64,000 nucleotides of DNA from Prorocentrum cordatum. Taxonomy: Eukaryota > Sar > Dinophyceae > Prorocentrales > Prorocentraceae. The first letter of the stretch is position 1, and the number at the start of each line of letters is the position of its first letter. This document shows, piece by piece, positions 21,738 to 32,693 of the stretch. Location of the stretch: positions 62,001-126,000 of the forward strand of contig CAUYUJ010019348.1 in assembly GCA_963575745.1 (NCBI GenBank), given 5' to 3'. The translations under genes were made by a program, and so were the position numbers. The notes beneath the pieces were generated by a model, which saw nothing but the letters and a program-made list of their open reading frames with translations, did not search any database and was not told the DNA's origin.

Positions 21738-23065
21738 ATGCATCGCCTCCAGCCACAGCCTCTTACTGGCGATGATGCCTCGGTGGTTAACTGCGTCCAG
21801 AGCGACATGATGTTCTTCGGCGGTGGCGACGAGGACAGCATCTTTCAGCGGTTGATGGCGGATCCGAACCTGAAGGCTGAGTTCATAGACTTGATCCGCA
21901 GTCTTTACCGTGAGCCGCTTTCGCCTGATGCCGTGGATCACCATCCACTCCACGACGTGGACTGGAATTATTGGGAGCGCCGTCTCACCATCGTCCGCCA
22001 GAGGGCCGCTCTTGCTGCTCACCGTCAGGACCGTGCCTTGACTGGACAGGCGTGCCCGGCCGTCGCGACGGCCCAGACGGCGGACTTCGGCCTAGGTCAG
22101 CGGGTACAAGGCAACCTCGGGAATGTCACGATGCAGGGCCTGGTGGCGGCCAACGACGAGCATGGCGCTGGTGGCCGCGATGCAGGGCCAAGTGGCGGCC
22201 AGGATGCAGGGCCAAGTGGCGTTGGCGACGACGGTCGACAAGCAGCCATGGATCACCTGATGGCGCTCGACCCGACCTGGAGCGCGGCGGAGGTGGAGGT
22301 GGTGGACTTGGCGACGGCCGAGCAGCAGGAGCAGCGGACCGTGCGGTCTCCAGCTCAGGCGATCGGCAGAAACACAAATGCAATGACGGAAGAGGGAGAG
22401 AGGAGAAGGAGGAGGGGAGGAAGGGGTAAGGGCGAGAGGGGCAAGGGAGAGAGGGGCAAGGGAGAGAGGGGAGAGAGGGGTAAGGGAGAGAGGGGAAGGG
22501 GAAGGTGGAAGTGAGGAAGGCAGGGCAGAGGACCCAGTGTGGGGGGAGGCGCTCATGCAAAGTCCTCGATCGATGCCCCCACCCCCCCCAGTCGATCCTC
22601 CCTGTTTCGGGTCCCCGTGTCTGCCTTTCGGCCCTTCCACCAGGCTCGCATGGAGCAAGTCAAAGAAGAGATAGCTGACATGGGGGCCCAAGACATGGTT
22701 CATAGATTGCGGGAGGTGGAGGGCGAGATCGAGGGCTACCGTTGGGACGCGGCTTTCGACTTGGCAGGCGTCGAAGAGGCCTCGTCCCCTCCTTGCTGTC
22801 GAACTCTTGCTGCTGCCGCTCATCCTCCGCCTCCTATACCTCCTCCTCTTCCTCCTCCTTCCCCGAGCTCCCCCTGAGGATGAGGGGGGTCGTCAGTCAA
22901 GGGCCTTCTCGACCTCCAGGTAAAGCGACAGCTGCCTGCGACGCTCTACGTGGAGGTCGAGAAGGCCATTGAGCGACGCTCCCGCTCATCCTCATCCCAG
23001 GCAGCGCCGCCCAGCATCTCGTCCCAGGCGGAGGAGCAGCCCGACATCTCCGAGAGGCGGACCAG
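21738..23065 (+). CDS. Unknown protein, partial three-exon model
   Basis: Starts at the ATG at 21738, 268 bases after the previous gene. Exon 1 (21738-22358) encodes an acidic region with FGGGDEDSIFQRLMADPNLK, then a helical part (WNYWERRLTIVRQRAALAA), then a duplicated RDAGPSGGQDAGPSG linker. Exon 2 (22644-22778) gives ARMEQVKEEIADMGAQD, coiled-coil-like, and exon 3 (22920-about 23065) gives KRQLPATLYVEVEKAIERR followed by a Ser-rich tail. Both introns are GC-AG with AGG repeated at the borders, and the frame is continuous across both. I do not recognise the family and cannot place the 3' end. A short charged helical protein acting with the transposase is one possibility, but nothing in the sequence shows it. 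Confidence 0.5.
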
Positions 23066-23069
23066 GCAA

Positions 23070-23990
23070 CTGCACCTCCTCCCTCCTCCTTCTCCTCTCC
23101 CCTCCTCCTCCCTCCTCCTCCTCCTCCTCCTCCTACTTCTCCTCCTCCAGCTCCTCCTCTAGCTCCCTCCTCCAGATCCTCCTCCCCCTCCCTCCCCCCT
23201 CCCCCATCTCCTCCAGATCCGTCCACCTCCTCTTCCTGCCTCGTCCTCCTCCTCCGCCTCCTTCTCCCCCTCTCCCCCTCAGCCTTCTCCTACCTTCCTG
23301 CTCTGCTCTCTTGTCCTTTCTCCTCTTCCCTCATCCCCCTTATCCTCATCCTCCTTCCTGCTCCTCCTTCCTGCTCCTCCCCCTGCTTCGGCGGCGCCTG
23401 GCCTGAGCGGGCCCGACGGCGAGTTCGACGCCCAGCTCGACGTTCAGCTCGACGCCTGCGCCGCGCTGCGCCCACCGAAACAGTCTTCCTTCTCTCCTCC
23501 TCTCCTCTTCCTCCTCCTCCTCGCCCCCTCTTCCACTTCCAGGAGGGCGAGGGATATGCTGCGCCACGCTGTGCTATGCTGTCCATTGGGCCCCCCTCTT
23601 GGCTTCCACTTGGGCCCTCGCCTTTCTGGAGCCCGAGCGCCCAGCCTTGGCCCCCGCCCATCAAGGCGCCTCGCTTGGGAGCCCGCCTTGGGGACCCAAA
23701 TATATGCTACGCTTTGCTATTCTATGCTGTTCAACTGTGTCCGCGCTGGGGGCCGAACAATATGCTACGCTATGCTATTGCATGCTTTCAGGCTGTTCAA
23801 TGAGGACCCAACGATGCGATTCGCCATGTTGTGCTCTGCTATGCTGCGCTCTGCTATGCTGTGCGCACATGTAAAGCGGTGCGGGTACTCACCGTCAGGG
23901 GCACGATCATCGTCAACATCATCAGCATCATCATCGCCATCGTCGCCATCGCATCATCACCATCGGCATCGCCACCTTTTTTTCGCTCGA
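23070..23990. other. Pyrimidine tract and TATGC-like degenerate microsatellite
   Basis: 23080-23390 is TCC-rich and probably intronic. 23397-23470 could be a small exon (FDAQLDVQLDACAALRPP) but its borders are unclear. 23555-23875 carries scattered GCTATGCTGTGCT-type pentamers, related to the CATAG array in element 1 but much decayed. CATCATCG triplets fill 23905-23975. Confidence 0.6.
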
Positions 23991-24019
23991 GGGGCGCTGC
24001 TCCCCCCTCCCCCGTGCCG

Positions 24020-24611
24020 CTGTATCGCGGACATGCTTGCGCTTGAGGAGCAGCGCCGCCAGCAAGACCGTGCGCTGAGGATTCCTCCGCACATCGAGAG
24101 CGTCCGCGACGCGCACGGCGCGGGCGTCAAATCGATCGTCACATTCACGCCCGGGGCGTGGGCGCAGGGTGCGGTCGCAGGTTTAGATCTGCATGGCGCG
24201 CCCAAGACGCGAGAGGAGCGCAGGCGCACGGGCTTTCGCATGGATTGCCCGCAGCCTCATAGCATGCACCGTGGTGTGCAGTGCCAGTTTGAATGGCGGA
24301 AGCTGCGCATGCAGCCGAAGATGCCTCACATCCCAGAAGGGGCTCAACAGAGCGTCAGGCACTGGTGGGCCCCTGGCTGGCTTGAGCTTCCGCTCCCAGA
24401 TCGGCAGCCCCTTGACGCGTGGTTTTTTCCACGCAACAAACGAAGGGATGTACCCGATTTGTGGTTTGTGCCGCGTTGGCGCTCTGGCCGAATCCCGCAA
24501 GAGGACGACCCGAGTGCCGTTGCGCTGGTGTGGAGGGATGGCCACATTGGGCAGTACATCTTGTATGATGTCGCGATCGAGGCTGGCGTGCTGGCCCTCG
24601 CGGGCGCCTGA
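24020..24611 (+). CDS. Unknown protein, C-terminal exon
   Basis: An open plus frame of about 195 codons ends at TGA 24609-24611. Composition is balanced and non-repetitive: ADMLALEEQRRQQDRALR, VTFTPGAWAQGAVAGLDLH, several Trp residues (HWWAPGWLELP, AWFFPRNKRR, WFVPRWRSGRIP) and a closing helix YILYDVAIEAGVLALAGA. No motif I can name. The 5' border is uncertain: acceptor-like AG occurs at 23990 and about 24048, and no clear start codon context is seen. It could be the last exon of the preceding gene, since both are in the same frame class, but I could not connect them. Confidence 0.45.
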
Positions 24612-24702
24612 GGACCGCGGACCGTGAATCTTCGACCTCCTCATCCCCGCATCCTCATCCTCGATCTCCGCCTCCTCCTCGTCCTCGACCTCCTCATCCT
24701 CA

Positions 24703-24860
24703 TTGGTTAGGGGTTGGTCGGGGGTTGGTCGGGGGTTGGTCGGGGGTTGGTCGGGGGTTGGTCGGGGGTTGGTCGGGGGTTGGTCGGGGGTTGGTCGGGG
24801 GTTGGTCGGGGGTTGGTCGGGGGTTGGTCGGGGGTTGGTCGGGGGTTGGTCGGGGGGGTG
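24703..24860. repeat. 11-bp tandem repeat GGTTGGTCGGG
   Basis: About 13 copies, nearly perfect on the left and shifting to GGGTGGTCGGGG on the right. Since 11 is not a multiple of 3, all three plus frames stay open and give the same Gly-Trp-Ser-Gly-Val cycle. These are not genes. G-runs at regular spacing could form quadruplexes. Confidence 0.95.
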
Positions 24861-25059
24861 GTCGGGGGGTGGTCGAGGGGTGGTCGGGGGGGCCCTCTAA
24901 CGCCACCTTGATCATTTCTGGATCATTGCTCTGCGTTGCATTGTGTTTGGCTTATCCCTGCCGATCGTCTTACTCGTCGTCGTCGTCTTAGTCGTCGTCG
25001 TCTTAGTCGTCGTCTTAGTCATCGTCGGGGGTTCGACTTTGAGTCTTCGGGTGTCGTCT

Positions 25060-25746
25060 TGCAGGCAGTGGCGTAACCTCCGCCATTTGAAGGCTCGGAC
25101 AGCTTGGGGCGTCTTGCATCTGCTTGTTGGGATGGCTCTGCTGCGTCGGCGTCTTGGCTGGACCATCTGGCGACGCCGCTGTCGCCGCGGCAGCGCCGCC
25201 CATCGCCGCCAGCAGGCGGCGCGGGCCGCGCTCTTGGGCAGGGGCGTCATCGCCATCTGCTCTGGCAGGACGCCATCGCCATCGCCATCGCCTCTGGCAT
25301 CTACGTCCCTGGCGACAAAGGTTCTCGACAATGCCCTTCGTGAGCTTTGGGAACTGGACGATGCCATTCGTGAGATCCCATCCCTATGGGCCGCTGTCCA
25401 AGGCATCCCTGAGGTTCCGCTTAGCCCAGGCAGCACCCCGACTTGGGTGCCAACCCCTTCGCCGCTTGAGATTCCAGTGCCTACTTCGCCGCTTGAGATT
25501 CCAGTGCCTACTTCGGCTCAGCCTCCTAGCCACGCGTCAACGCCACCTCTTACGACGTGGACGCGTGGCCCGAGCACAACGCCTCGGGCTACTTCGCCTC
25601 AGCCTCCTAGCCACGCGTCAACGCCACCTCTTACGACGTGGGCGCGTGGCCCGAGCACAACGCCTGTCGTCGGCGTGTTCGCACATGTCGACTCCACCTC
25701 TCACGACATGGCCGCGCTCGGACAGCACGCCGCCGCGTTCTCCTAG
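25060..25746 (+). CDS. Pro/Thr/Ser-rich protein with internal duplication
   Basis: An open frame ending at TAG 25744-25746, in the same frame as the methyltransferase start 33 bases later. After an Arg/Ala-rich part comes ATKVLDNALRELWELDDAIRE, a plausible amphipathic helix. Next is a duplicated block (LEIPVPTSP twice; PSHASTPPLTTW twice, about 75 bases apart), giving a flexible Pro/Thr/Ser linker. The DNA around 24960-25040 is a GTCGTC tract with a good acceptor (CTTGCAG, about 25060). It could be an N-terminal extension of the methyltransferase separated by a single stop, or a separate gene. I cannot decide. Confidence 0.4.
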   Translation, partial: CRQWRNLRHLKARTAWGVLHLLVGMALLRRRLGWTIWRRRCRRGSAAHRRQQAARAALLGRGVIAICSGRTPSPSPSPLASTSLATKVLDNALRELWELDDAIREIPSLWAAVQGIPEVPLSPGSTPTWVPTPSPLEIPVPTSPLEIPVPTSAQPPSHASTPPLTTWTRGPSTTPRATSPQPPSHASTPPLTTWARGPSTTPVVGVFAHVDSTSHDMAALGQHAAAFS

Positions 25747-25779
25747 CGTTTAGAAAAGAAGAGGGCCAGAGGGCGTGGG

Positions 25780-27957
25780 ATGCCGCGTCACATGTGGTCG
25801 TGCGCCGCCCATTTTGGGCTTTTTGTGACCTGCCATCGTCTCCATCGCGCTGCAATGGAGGTTCGAAAATCGAGGGCTTCTCTTGCTGAGACCACCCAGT
25901 TCCCTCACCACGTCCACATGCCTAGCGTTTCGCGCCCGATGGCGGTGCGCGAAGACCCTCCTTGGATCCGCAGCGTCAGGCGCCGCAAGGGGTTCGTGCC
26001 GCAGCTCGAGTGCCAGTTGACAGTCTCCTTCCCGTGCGCTGGGATTGGTGGCCCGGAGCGGGCCATCGCGGAGGCGGGGTGGCCCATCAAGTTTGAGGAT
26101 CGGCGTCCTCTCTGGGCCCGTCGAAACGACGAGGGCGATGGGGCGCGTCTGATGGACCATACCCCCTCTTCACGAGAGCGAGGAGGGGGCGGATGCCATC
26201 AGAGGAGAGCGCAATGGTGCCTCCTCGCCTCTGCTGCATCTGCTAAGGGGGCCCCATCCCCTATCTCTTCTCCGATCCTGGTTCTCCATCCCTCTCCCCT
26301 TCTCCTCCTAGCTCCTCCTGCTACTGCCTCTCCTCCTTCGTAGCAGCCCCGCCCATAGGACGTGGTCGAGAAGAACTTGCACGCGGGGGCGATCCTGGAG
26401 CTCCTCCACCAGCGCCTCGGCACCTCCCTCGACTCAGTGCACGTGGGCGCGGACGTGTGCGACCACGTTTTCGCCTCCGACGCGCAAGGTCTCGTGTCTG
26501 GATTCCCGTGCCCTCCGTGGAGCGCGCTGGGCCGTCGCCTCGGGATGGGCGACGAGCGCACGAGGCCGATGGAGGCGATATTGGAGGAGATCAAGACGAA
26601 GGTCAAAGCTCGTAAGTTGAAGTTCTTCATACTCGAGAATGTCATCGGCATGACGTATGTGAACAAAAAGAACGGCAACACATCAGGGCTCAAGGTATTG
26701 GAGCAGTGGATGGATGAGAACATCCCCGAGGTCATGTACAAGGTCCGACCAGGGGTGGCGAATGTGGGGGATGGGTTAGTAGGCAACTCAGGAAGAGGAG
26801 GAGGAGGGATGAGGGTGGATGCAGGGAAGAGGAGGAGGAGGAGGAGGAGGTGGAGGAGGAAGGATCGAGAGGGGGATGTGGAGTGATACGTAGAGCATGC
26901 TAAGGAGGAGGAGGTGGGTAGGATGAGGAAGGGAGGATGAGGATGAGGACGAGGATGAGGAGGATGAGGACGAGGGTGATGATGATGAGGAGGAGGAGGA
27001 CGACGACGACGACGGCGATGATAAGGTTAATGGTTTTGTGCCCCCATGGGGCGGGCAAGCCGGGGAGGTTCCTTTTAGACTTTGCTTTCTCTGGCGCTCG
27101 CAGGTGTGGCCCATGAACACGCTGCACTACGGTCTGGCTCAGAGTCGCCCTCGCATCTACATCGCGGGGGTGCTGCACCAGATTGCGATGCTGAATGGCG
27201 GCCAGAACTTCCCCAGGATGCCCTGCCCGAACCTGAAGGGAACCAAGATCAATGAGTTCCTTGACGTAGAGGGTATGAGTGACGATGTCCCGTGTGGCCG
27301 GGGCGACCTGCCTACGCTCGCGGAGAAGCAGATGAACAACGTCGGTTGCTACGTCCAGAAGATGGTCTCGGCCATGACGAAGCCGGGCCGTCCGAAGGCA
27401 GGAGGGCCCCTCACACTCTGTGGGCCTTTGGGGGCCCCGTGAGGCTCTTGTGGGTTTGGGCCTTTGTGGGCCCCTTGTGAGTTTGGGCTTTTGTGGGTCC
27501 CTCGTGGGTTCGGGCCTTTGTGGGCCCCGTGAGATTCTCGCGTCTTCGGGCCCGCGGGGGCCCTGGGGCCCCTGCAGTTCTGCACCTCTTACACTCGCCT
27601 GAGCGACAGGCGACGTTCGCCGTCGCAGACATCAGCCGCGGCCCGACCACGGTGTTCGGGACAAAGGGCTTTCTGAAGCTAGATTGCGCCCCGACGTTCA
27701 CCTGCAAGAACAACGCGTTGCGGCTTCTGCGGACGGACCTTGACATCCCCCACGGCCGCTTCCTCACCATGAGCGAGAGGGCCAAGCTCTGCGGCGTCGT
27801 CCCCGAGTCGCTCGGCGGCGACGGCCCTTTCGGCGAGGTTGGCAAGACCGCGAAGTACCAGTGCTTGGGCAACATGATGCCCGTGGGCACCGTCGGCGCA
27901 GTCCTGGCGGAGGCGACGCAGGCGCCCCGGCCTGCGTCTCGCCCGAGGGCGAGATGA
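25780..27957 (+). CDS. C5-cytosine DNA methyltransferase, four exons, intact
   Basis: Transfers a methyl group from SAM to C5 of cytosine in DNA. Exons 25780-26097, 26359-26742, 27104-27397 and 27610-27957 join in phase 0 through GA-AG, GT-AG and GC-AG introns, giving 447 residues from the first ATG. All core motifs are present in canonical order: motif I SFPCAGIGG (about 83-91, SAM binding), motif IV PCPPWS (about 156-161, catalytic Cys 157), motif VI ENV (about 199-201), motif VIII QSRPRIYIAG (about 247-256) and motif X GNMMP (about 419-423). The target-recognition region would lie at about 257-340. No stop or frameshift is seen, unlike the upstream transposase-like gene. The start is uncertain because the upstream frame is open to a TAG at 25744. 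Retrotransposon-borne DNA methyltransferases are known in dinoflagellates; here the carrier is a TIR element. Confidence 0.9.
26098..26358 (+). other. GA-AG intron of the methyltransferase
   Basis: 261 bases; GAG then GATCGG at the donor, CATAG then GACGTG at the acceptor. Splicing here fuses motif I (GWPIKFE) to DVVEKNLHAG without changing frame. Shifting the border within the repeated AGGA gives no GT donor. Confidence 0.75.
27398..27609 (+). other. GC-AG intron with GGGCC-type direct repeats
   Basis: 212 bases, donor AAG then GCAGGA, acceptor ACAG then GCGACG. Filled with four to five imperfect copies of a GTGGGCCCCGTGAG-like unit (27415-27545). Confidence 0.75.
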
Positions 27958-28280
27958 TAGGGAGTATAGGAGGATTGGATAGGACAGAGGGACGGTAGGG
28001 ATGAGGATAGTGAGGATAGGATGGGGATAGGGAGGATACGATGGGCGAGTCGTTCGGCAGGGTAGGATAGGTCGGAGAAGGAGGATGTGATGGGATAGGC
28101 ATAGGGATGATCGGATATGATACAGTAGGAGGGTAGGGTAGGGCAGGATAGGAGAGGGAGGATAGGGAGGACATGACAGGGAGGATACGATAGGATATGA
28201 CAGGGAGGGCAGGATCGGGAGGTTAGGATAGAGAGGATAGGATACGGAGGATAGGGAGGGTGGGATAGTATCAGGATAGG
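27958..28280. repeat. GGATAG-type degenerate minisatellite
   Basis: About 320 bases of purine-rich GGATAGG/GGAGGATA units directly after the methyltransferase stop. Any terminator or polyadenylation signal here is not recognisable. Confidence 0.85.
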
Positions 28281-28445
28281 CCCCCTCCCTCATCAGGGAT
28301 CTCGAGGAGGAGATCGAGGATCGCCAACGTCGTCGTCAGCGGCGTCGGCGACGGCGACGACGACGACGACGTCAACCTACCCCTCCACCGCCGCCCTCTC
28401 CGTCCGACCCTCCCCAGCCGCTGGGGGGGCCCTGCCTGCCAGGCG

Positions 28446-28814
28446 ATGGCGGTCTGGGAGAAGCAGGTGTTCGCCCCGAGCGCGCCGCCTGCCGCGGGCA
28501 TGAGCGAGGGGGGGATGGCCGCGCACGAGGGGGAGATCTTCGGCGACGACGACGACAAGGACAGCGACGGCATCGTGACCACCATGACCAAGCACGACAG
28601 GAACAGCGACGGCATCGTGACCACCACGACGGCCGTGATCAACAACAAGAGCACCACCATGACCAAGCATTACACCGAGCAGCGCGGCACCAAGCGCAAG
28701 CTCAAGCAGAGCGCGCTGGCCTTCCAGGTGTCCCATCATGCCTCGTCGCGAAGACCTCGGCCATCATCGCGCGGCCCCTGGGGTGAGGGGGGTCCCCGGC
28801 ATGATCTCTGCTAA
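28446..28814 (+). CDS. Short acidic/basic hypothetical protein
   Basis: ATG at 28446, 122 codons. After AVWEKQVFAP comes a small acidic patch (FGDDDDKDSDG), then a duplicated SDGIVTT...TKH segment (copies about 54 bases apart), then a basic segment RGTKRKLKQSALAFQV. The TAA is at 28812-28814. It resembles nothing I can name and might be one exon of a longer gene. A real but unassigned gene is possible, and chance opening in GC-rich DNA cannot be excluded. Confidence 0.3.
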   Translation: MAVWEKQVFAPSAPPAAGMSEGGMAAHEGEIFGDDDDKDSDGIVTTMTKHDRNSDGIVTTTTAVINNKSTTMTKHYTEQRGTKRKLKQSALAFQVSHHASSRRPRPSSRGPWGEGGPRHDLC

Positions 28815-29714
28815 CTAATTTCTGGTATGTGCATGGCTTCTCGGGATTGGGATATTGCTCTCGGCGAGTGCAGCTGCGTTTCGGAGGGCTGCCTCATTGG
28901 TCGCCATAGCGCCTCTGGGCTTGAGCTCGGAAGACGCTGGCCCTGGAGCCGAGCAGGAGCGACTGTTTTCGGATATTCGATTGGGGAGCGCGCTTGCAAG
29001 GTGACCTCTGCTAAAGGGCCTCACCCATAACTCCTCTACCGCTCTCGCATCGCCACCCAGCCCCGCCCGTCTCGATCTGCTCTGTTTCTTCGAAGACCTC
29101 TTGGACCAATCCTGGCCGTCCTTCAACATTCCCCTTACTCGAAGCCTTCTAAGAGTTTCCAGTGGCCTCTGAATCTCCTGTGGCTGATGGTATAAAGGGC
29201 CCCAATGACTTGATCTGGACCGTGGACCGTGGACCCTCTGACCTCGAGGCCGAATCGTTGCCTTGAACTTCGATGGCCTCCGAGCTTCGATTCCAGCGTT
29301 TCCTTGTTCTCCTGATCGCTCGGCCCCTTCCGCGCCCATCCCAGGATTTGAAATATCACCCATGTTGTTTTCTGGGGCGCGGGGCCGAAGATTCGCCCGT
29401 ATGTCCGAAGGCCAGTTGGTCCATCCAATCCCCATCCCTGCTCCCTGGCGCCGTTTGATTCAAGTGCCTTGCACGTGGCACCTGGGCATCCTGCGTTTGG
29501 CCAGGAGACGGACTGGTGGGAAAAAATTGCCCTGACCATTTGGAGTCTTAAGGGGAGGGGCCCCCTTGGAGGAGGAGTGGGGGCCCAGGCATTTGGGCGG
29601 GTTCCGCGATCTCGCCCCGGCCCCCTCCTCTCCCATTGAGGAGGGGGATCGGGCGGGGGGGGGAAAGGGGTTGAGCGAGTCTTGTTGTGCCGCCCTACCC
29701 TTAGGAGGGCAGCC
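28815..29714. other. Spacer without recognisable gene
   Basis: 900 bases of ordinary complexity. Frames on both strands are short or overlap without motifs. 29590-29700 leads into the ATG of the next gene; no promoter motif identified. Confidence 0.5.
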
Positions 29715-32662
29715 ATGGCCGTTGGCGGCGCGGGCGGAGGCCCAGGAGGCGCTCCGAAGGCGGCAAGCGCAGGCAGCTTGGCCAAGTTCGGGGCGTTTGT
29801 GGTGCCGAAGTCGAAGTCGGCAGCGGCGGCAGGCCCCTCGGCGCCGTCGTCTTTGCCGCCGTCGAAGGGGTCGGAGCAGCAGCTGAAGATCGGGACTGAG
29901 CACGCAGGGGCGCCCTCAGCCCAGGGCGCAGCTAAGCCCGCAGGGCCGCCGCCACAGCAGCAGCCTCCCGAGGGGGCCGAGCAGCCTGCAGAGGTGCCTC
30001 GAAAGGCGCCGCCCGCGAAGCCTGCCAAGGCGCCGCCCACGGCGCCGCCCGCGCTGCCTCAGGAGGCAGAGGGTGCGCCGCCACAGGCGCAGAAACACGA
30101 GGAGGCGCCGACGCAGACGCAGCATCAGCCCAAACTCCAAGCACAGCAGGTGACCCTGCAGAAGGCGCCCGCCACAGTGGAAGGTCCGTTCTTGGAGCCG
30201 CAGGTGGAGCCCTCGGGACTCGCGCAGCAGGCACCAGCCACAGAGGGAGGTGGGGCACCACTGGCACCACCCCCGAGCGATGTGCAGGCAGCCGCGCCGA
30301 CGCCGACTGTTGCCGCAGGCACGCCTTTTGGGGCAGCAGCCGATGGCCAGGCGAGTACGCCTTTGGGGGCGCCAGGCACGCCGTTGATCACGGGCGGTCT
30401 GGAGGGCGGCACAGGCAGGCTGGGTTAAGGGGGCATTACTCTGGGTTCATTTTCTTTTCTCTCCACTTTCGACCTCGGCCTTCTCCACCTCCTCCTCATC
30501 CTCCTGCTCCTCCCCTGCTCGCGAACCTCGTGTCCTCCTCCCCCATCCTTCTTGTCTGCTCTCCTTCTCCGTCTCCTTCTCTTCCTGCTCTTCCTTTCCC
30601 CGCAGCCGCGGCTGCCGCCCCAGCGAGCCCCGAGGAGAGCCCGGGACAGGCCCATCAGGGGCCCGAGAGGGGCCTCTTGGGGCCAAGTTTTCATCCCGTT
30701 CGGACCCTCGTGGGGCCCACCCAAACCTCCTGGGGCTCCCCCGTCGCCTTGCCGTTGGTCCATATGATATGTTTGAACCCCCGCCTAGGCGCAGACGTGT
30801 TCGAGGGCCTCGACGGCCTCGACCCAGAGATGTCGCCCCGCGGCGCGTTGGAGTTCGAATGCACCAAGTGCAAGCAGGTACTGTCAACGACCCTACTCTG
30901 TGCGAAGTGCAAGAAGCCTGGCAATAAGTCTGCTAAGGCTTGCAACTCGTGCAACTCGTCTTACGGTAAGCTGTCGAGACGGTGGTCGAAGAACCCAGAG
31001 TTGAAATCTTGGTGGGATGCTAAGACTGAGGACCAACAGACCCAGTGGTACCTTGATTGTTTCGAAAGCATCGCTGGCGTAGAGGCTGGTGGGGAGCTCA
31101 AGATTGAGATCGAGGTGGTGGATAAAACCTCGGACGAGAGGAGGAAGCTCTACATGTGGAAACCATGGGCGCAGTACAAGAAGGAGCTCTTCATGGAGGG
31201 ATTCAGCACTCAGCAGGCCCAGTTGATGGAGTGGAGGAAGAGACTCCAGGACCCAGCGTGCAAGAAGTGGTTCACAGAGGGCGAGTGGCACATCGGCGAG
31301 TACAGTGGCATTCAGGATAGTAACGCGAACGTCAGGGAAATCATCAACCGCCAGCGCAAGAAGATCTCTGCCGATAGCTTCGAGGACCAAGAGGATGGCC
31401 AGAACAGGGCCGACCAGATGCACGATGACTACAGCCGTCTCGCGAGCTCCTTGTCCGCGGGGTGGGCTTCAGGGCGCGGCGTGGGCTCGGGCCAGCCTGC
31501 GGGCAGCGATGGAGTTGAGGCCTCGAACATTCCCGATGCATGGGTCAAAGGTTCAGTGGACGCCGACTGGGCGAATGCGCCTCTTCCTGATATGGTCGGC
31601 GCAGCAGCGGCCGAGCTCGCCGAGGCGCGCGAGGCGGAGAGGGAGAGGGAGATGCAAGAGGACATGGCGGCGGATAGCTTCCCTGCGGCGAAGAAGGAAG
31701 TGGACATCAGCAGTGCCAAGCTCGACCTGACAAATTTCGCGGAGAAGTCGAAGAGCAAGCTTTCCCAAATGACATCGACCTTGTCGTTGGAAACCCAGGG
31801 GGCCATTCAGACGATCAAAGAGCGCCTCTTCCCCCAGAATGCGCCGATGGATGAGCCGTTCCCAGGCCTGCTTTCGGATTGGGAGACCCAGTTAGCAGCC
31901 TTGAAGGAGGAAGAGAACAAGTACTTGAAAGAGCATGACAGTATACTTGCGAAGTGCTTGGCGGCCGAGAAGGGATTCAATTTCGCAGAAGAGAAGATGA
32001 AAGTTAGATCCTTGGGCAATACGTTTGCTCGTCAGGGCGGCGCTTACAAGAAGGCTAAGAAGTCTTGCTCGTCATTGCAATCAGCCTTCAACGAGCGTTG
32101 CTCCGCGTCTTCAGGTGGCGCTGCGGCGAAGAAGATGAAGTTGGCCGCGGACTCTCAGGCGTCGGGCGCTGCCCCAGCTGTCCAGCTCGACGAGGCGCAC
32201 ATCAGCGCAGTGACGATGTTGTTCTCGAACGTGGTCAACAACGACTTGAATTGCGAGAGTGACCTCAAGAGGGCGGCGCCTGGCGTCTTCGTCATCCAGA
32301 GGGGGACCGAGATGTTGCGTGACCTGCAGCAGGAGAAGTCCTACGCTGAGTGCCGCAAGTTCTGCGAGCAGGTGGCCAAGGACATGCAGGGGAAGCCGCA
32401 TTGGACATTGAAGGCACCGAGGGCGGGTCGTTCTAAACATCAGGCTATCGCTGCGGCGCCGCGCACATTCGTCATCAGATTTTTCAGCATTTAAATGGGG
32501 TCGAGGGCGGTTCCTTTTTCAAAATGGGGCTCTCGCCGAAGCGCCGCGCACATTCGTTTTCACAATGTTGCAACAGTTGCATGGATGGAGGTCGGCTCCT
32601 TTTCAGAATGTGGCTCTCGCCTTAGCCTCCTCCTTCTTCGTCGACTCGTCGTCGTCCTCCTC

Positions 32663-32693
<31 letters not shown>

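Noticed and set aside
28815-29435. A 206-codon minus-strand frame in the spacer
   Set aside because: Basic, motif-free, overlapping similar frames on both strands in GC-rich DNA; no splice or start context.
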